Origin: Acetobacterium sp.
GTDB taxonomy: Bacteria > Bacillota > Clostridia > Eubacteriales > Eubacteriaceae
Assembly: GCA_022013395.1 (NCBI GenBank)
Contig: JAKLQL010000025.1
Span: 1 to 6,036 of the forward strand
Direction of reading: 5' to 3'
DNA length: 6,036 bases
A program made the position numbers and the translations under genes. Below are positions 5,823-6,036 of this stretch, in pieces (within the stretch, counting starts at the first letter, position 1; the number at the start of each line of letters is the position of its first letter). The notes beneath the pieces were generated by a model. That model did no database searches and was not told the DNA's origin. It worked only from the letters and a program-made list of their open reading frames with translations.

Positions 5823-5863
5823 TATCGCCATTTTTCTATGCATTATCAATGTTATACTTCGTT

Positions 5864-5887
5864 GGAATCGAACCCCCGACCTACTGA
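5864..5887 (-). other. tRNA-like fragment (anticodon-stem 3' side, variable loop, T-loop)
   Basis: Read on the minus strand, 5887-5864 is TCAGTAGGTC followed by GGGGG, TTCGATT and CC. This is the order of anticodon-stem 3' strand, 5-nt variable loop, T-stem 5' strand and T-loop in bacterial tRNAs, and it resembles threonine tRNAs with a TGT anticodon. The rest of a tRNA is missing: the T-stem 3' strand reads CCAAC instead of CCCCC, no acceptor stem or CCA follows, and no D-arm is found upstream. It is therefore a fragment and not a working tRNA, possibly a leftover of an integration site or of a tRNA-derived duplication. Confidence 0.5.
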
Positions 5888-5947
5888 AATATCAAAGTTT
5901 GTTTATTGCATTTTTCGAACATTCACAAATGCCTTTATTATGGGATT

Positions 5948-6036
5948 TCAAGCGAGTTCAATTACATAATCTAAATATTCATTTTCAGTATCATATGAAG
6001 GAGTGAATTTACCCTTATCTAATTTGCTAAAAAAGG
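5948..6036 (-). CDS. 3' end of an unidentified minus-strand gene (cut by window edge)
   Basis: A minus-strand frame is open from the right edge and stops at TGA (5950-5948). The visible 28 residues begin FFSKLDKGKF, continue TPSYDTENEYLDYV and end IELA. The charged, aromatic composition and A/T-ending codons look like real coding sequence, clearly more AT-rich than mtnA or the GGGtGRT gene. I do not recognise the family. It may be the tail of an intact gene or a truncated remnant. Confidence 0.5.
   Translation of the reverse strand, partial: FFSKLDKGKFTPSYDTENEYLDYVIELA

Larger units (their letters stand above)
5581..5947. other. Gene-free region after the GGGtGRT operon
   Basis: I see no credible gene in these 367 nt. 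The region contains a palindrome AATCGA-GA-TCGATT (5626-5639), four copies of a GTAAGACTCA repeat, the operon terminator, a small stem CCTGA/TCAGG (5762-5766 with 5774-5778), a larger hairpin (5783-5822), and a tRNA-like fragment (5864-5887). GTTATACT occurs twice (5808-5815 and 5851-5858). A weak 6-bp stem GCATTT/AAATGC (5908-5913 with 5927-5932) lies just past the stop of the partial minus-strand frame. Confidence 0.7.

Noticed and set aside
5864..5936. Complete tRNA gene on the minus strand
   Set aside because: The T-stem does not close, and the acceptor stem, D-arm and a clear anticodon loop are missing; only a fragment can be supported.
5803..6006. 67-codon plus-strand frame through the right-end region
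   Set aside because: It reads through the tRNA-like fragment (giving the typical spurious NRTPDLL string), lacks a Shine-Dalgarno, and opposes a better minus-strand frame at 5948-6036.

Overview
The window looks like the chromosome of an anaerobic Gram-positive bacterium, most plausibly an acetogenic Clostridium relative of the Eubacteriaceae/Acetobacterium type. This is inferred from family content (a DUF2284 protein, a GGGtGRT protein with its partner Fe-S scaffold, MtnP/MtnA), strong AGGAGG-type ribosome binding sites, a TTG start and AT-rich spacers. No marker in the window proves the genus.

Left part, minus strand (1-2000): a tight gene string read right to left, mtnP, then mtnA 2 nt later, then the first 61 codons of a family 2 glycosyltransferase that runs off the left edge. 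MtnP and MtnA are the phosphorylase and isomerase that begin recycling of methylthioadenosine (and, in some bacteria, 5'-deoxyadenosine). No kinase, aldolase or dioxygenase lies in the window. Before mtnP is a 206-nt leader (1998-2203) with a strong hairpin and a possible 20-codon ORF with its own Shine-Dalgarno.

Centre, minus strand (2204-3598): a DUF2284 cysteine-rich, predicted metal-binding protein with a long acidic C-terminal tail holding three spaced copies of a W-x-G-[FY]-K-A motif. This tail is the most unusual protein feature here.

A divergent AT-rich spacer (3599-3877) separates it from a plus-strand two-gene operon: an IscU/NifU-like Fe-S scaffold (230 aa) and a GGGtGRT-family protein (332 aa). 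The genes are 11 nt apart, with the second Shine-Dalgarno overlapping the first stop codon. They end at a textbook intrinsic terminator (5704-5741). The pairing suggests a functional Fe-S-related module whose activity is, to my knowledge, not established.

Right end (5581-6036): four short direct repeats, the terminator, further hairpins, and a 24-nt fragment identical in style to the anticodon-stem/T-loop half of a tRNA. After these comes the 3' end of an AT-rich minus-strand coding frame that enters from the right edge. This looks like the border of an acquired or decayed segment.
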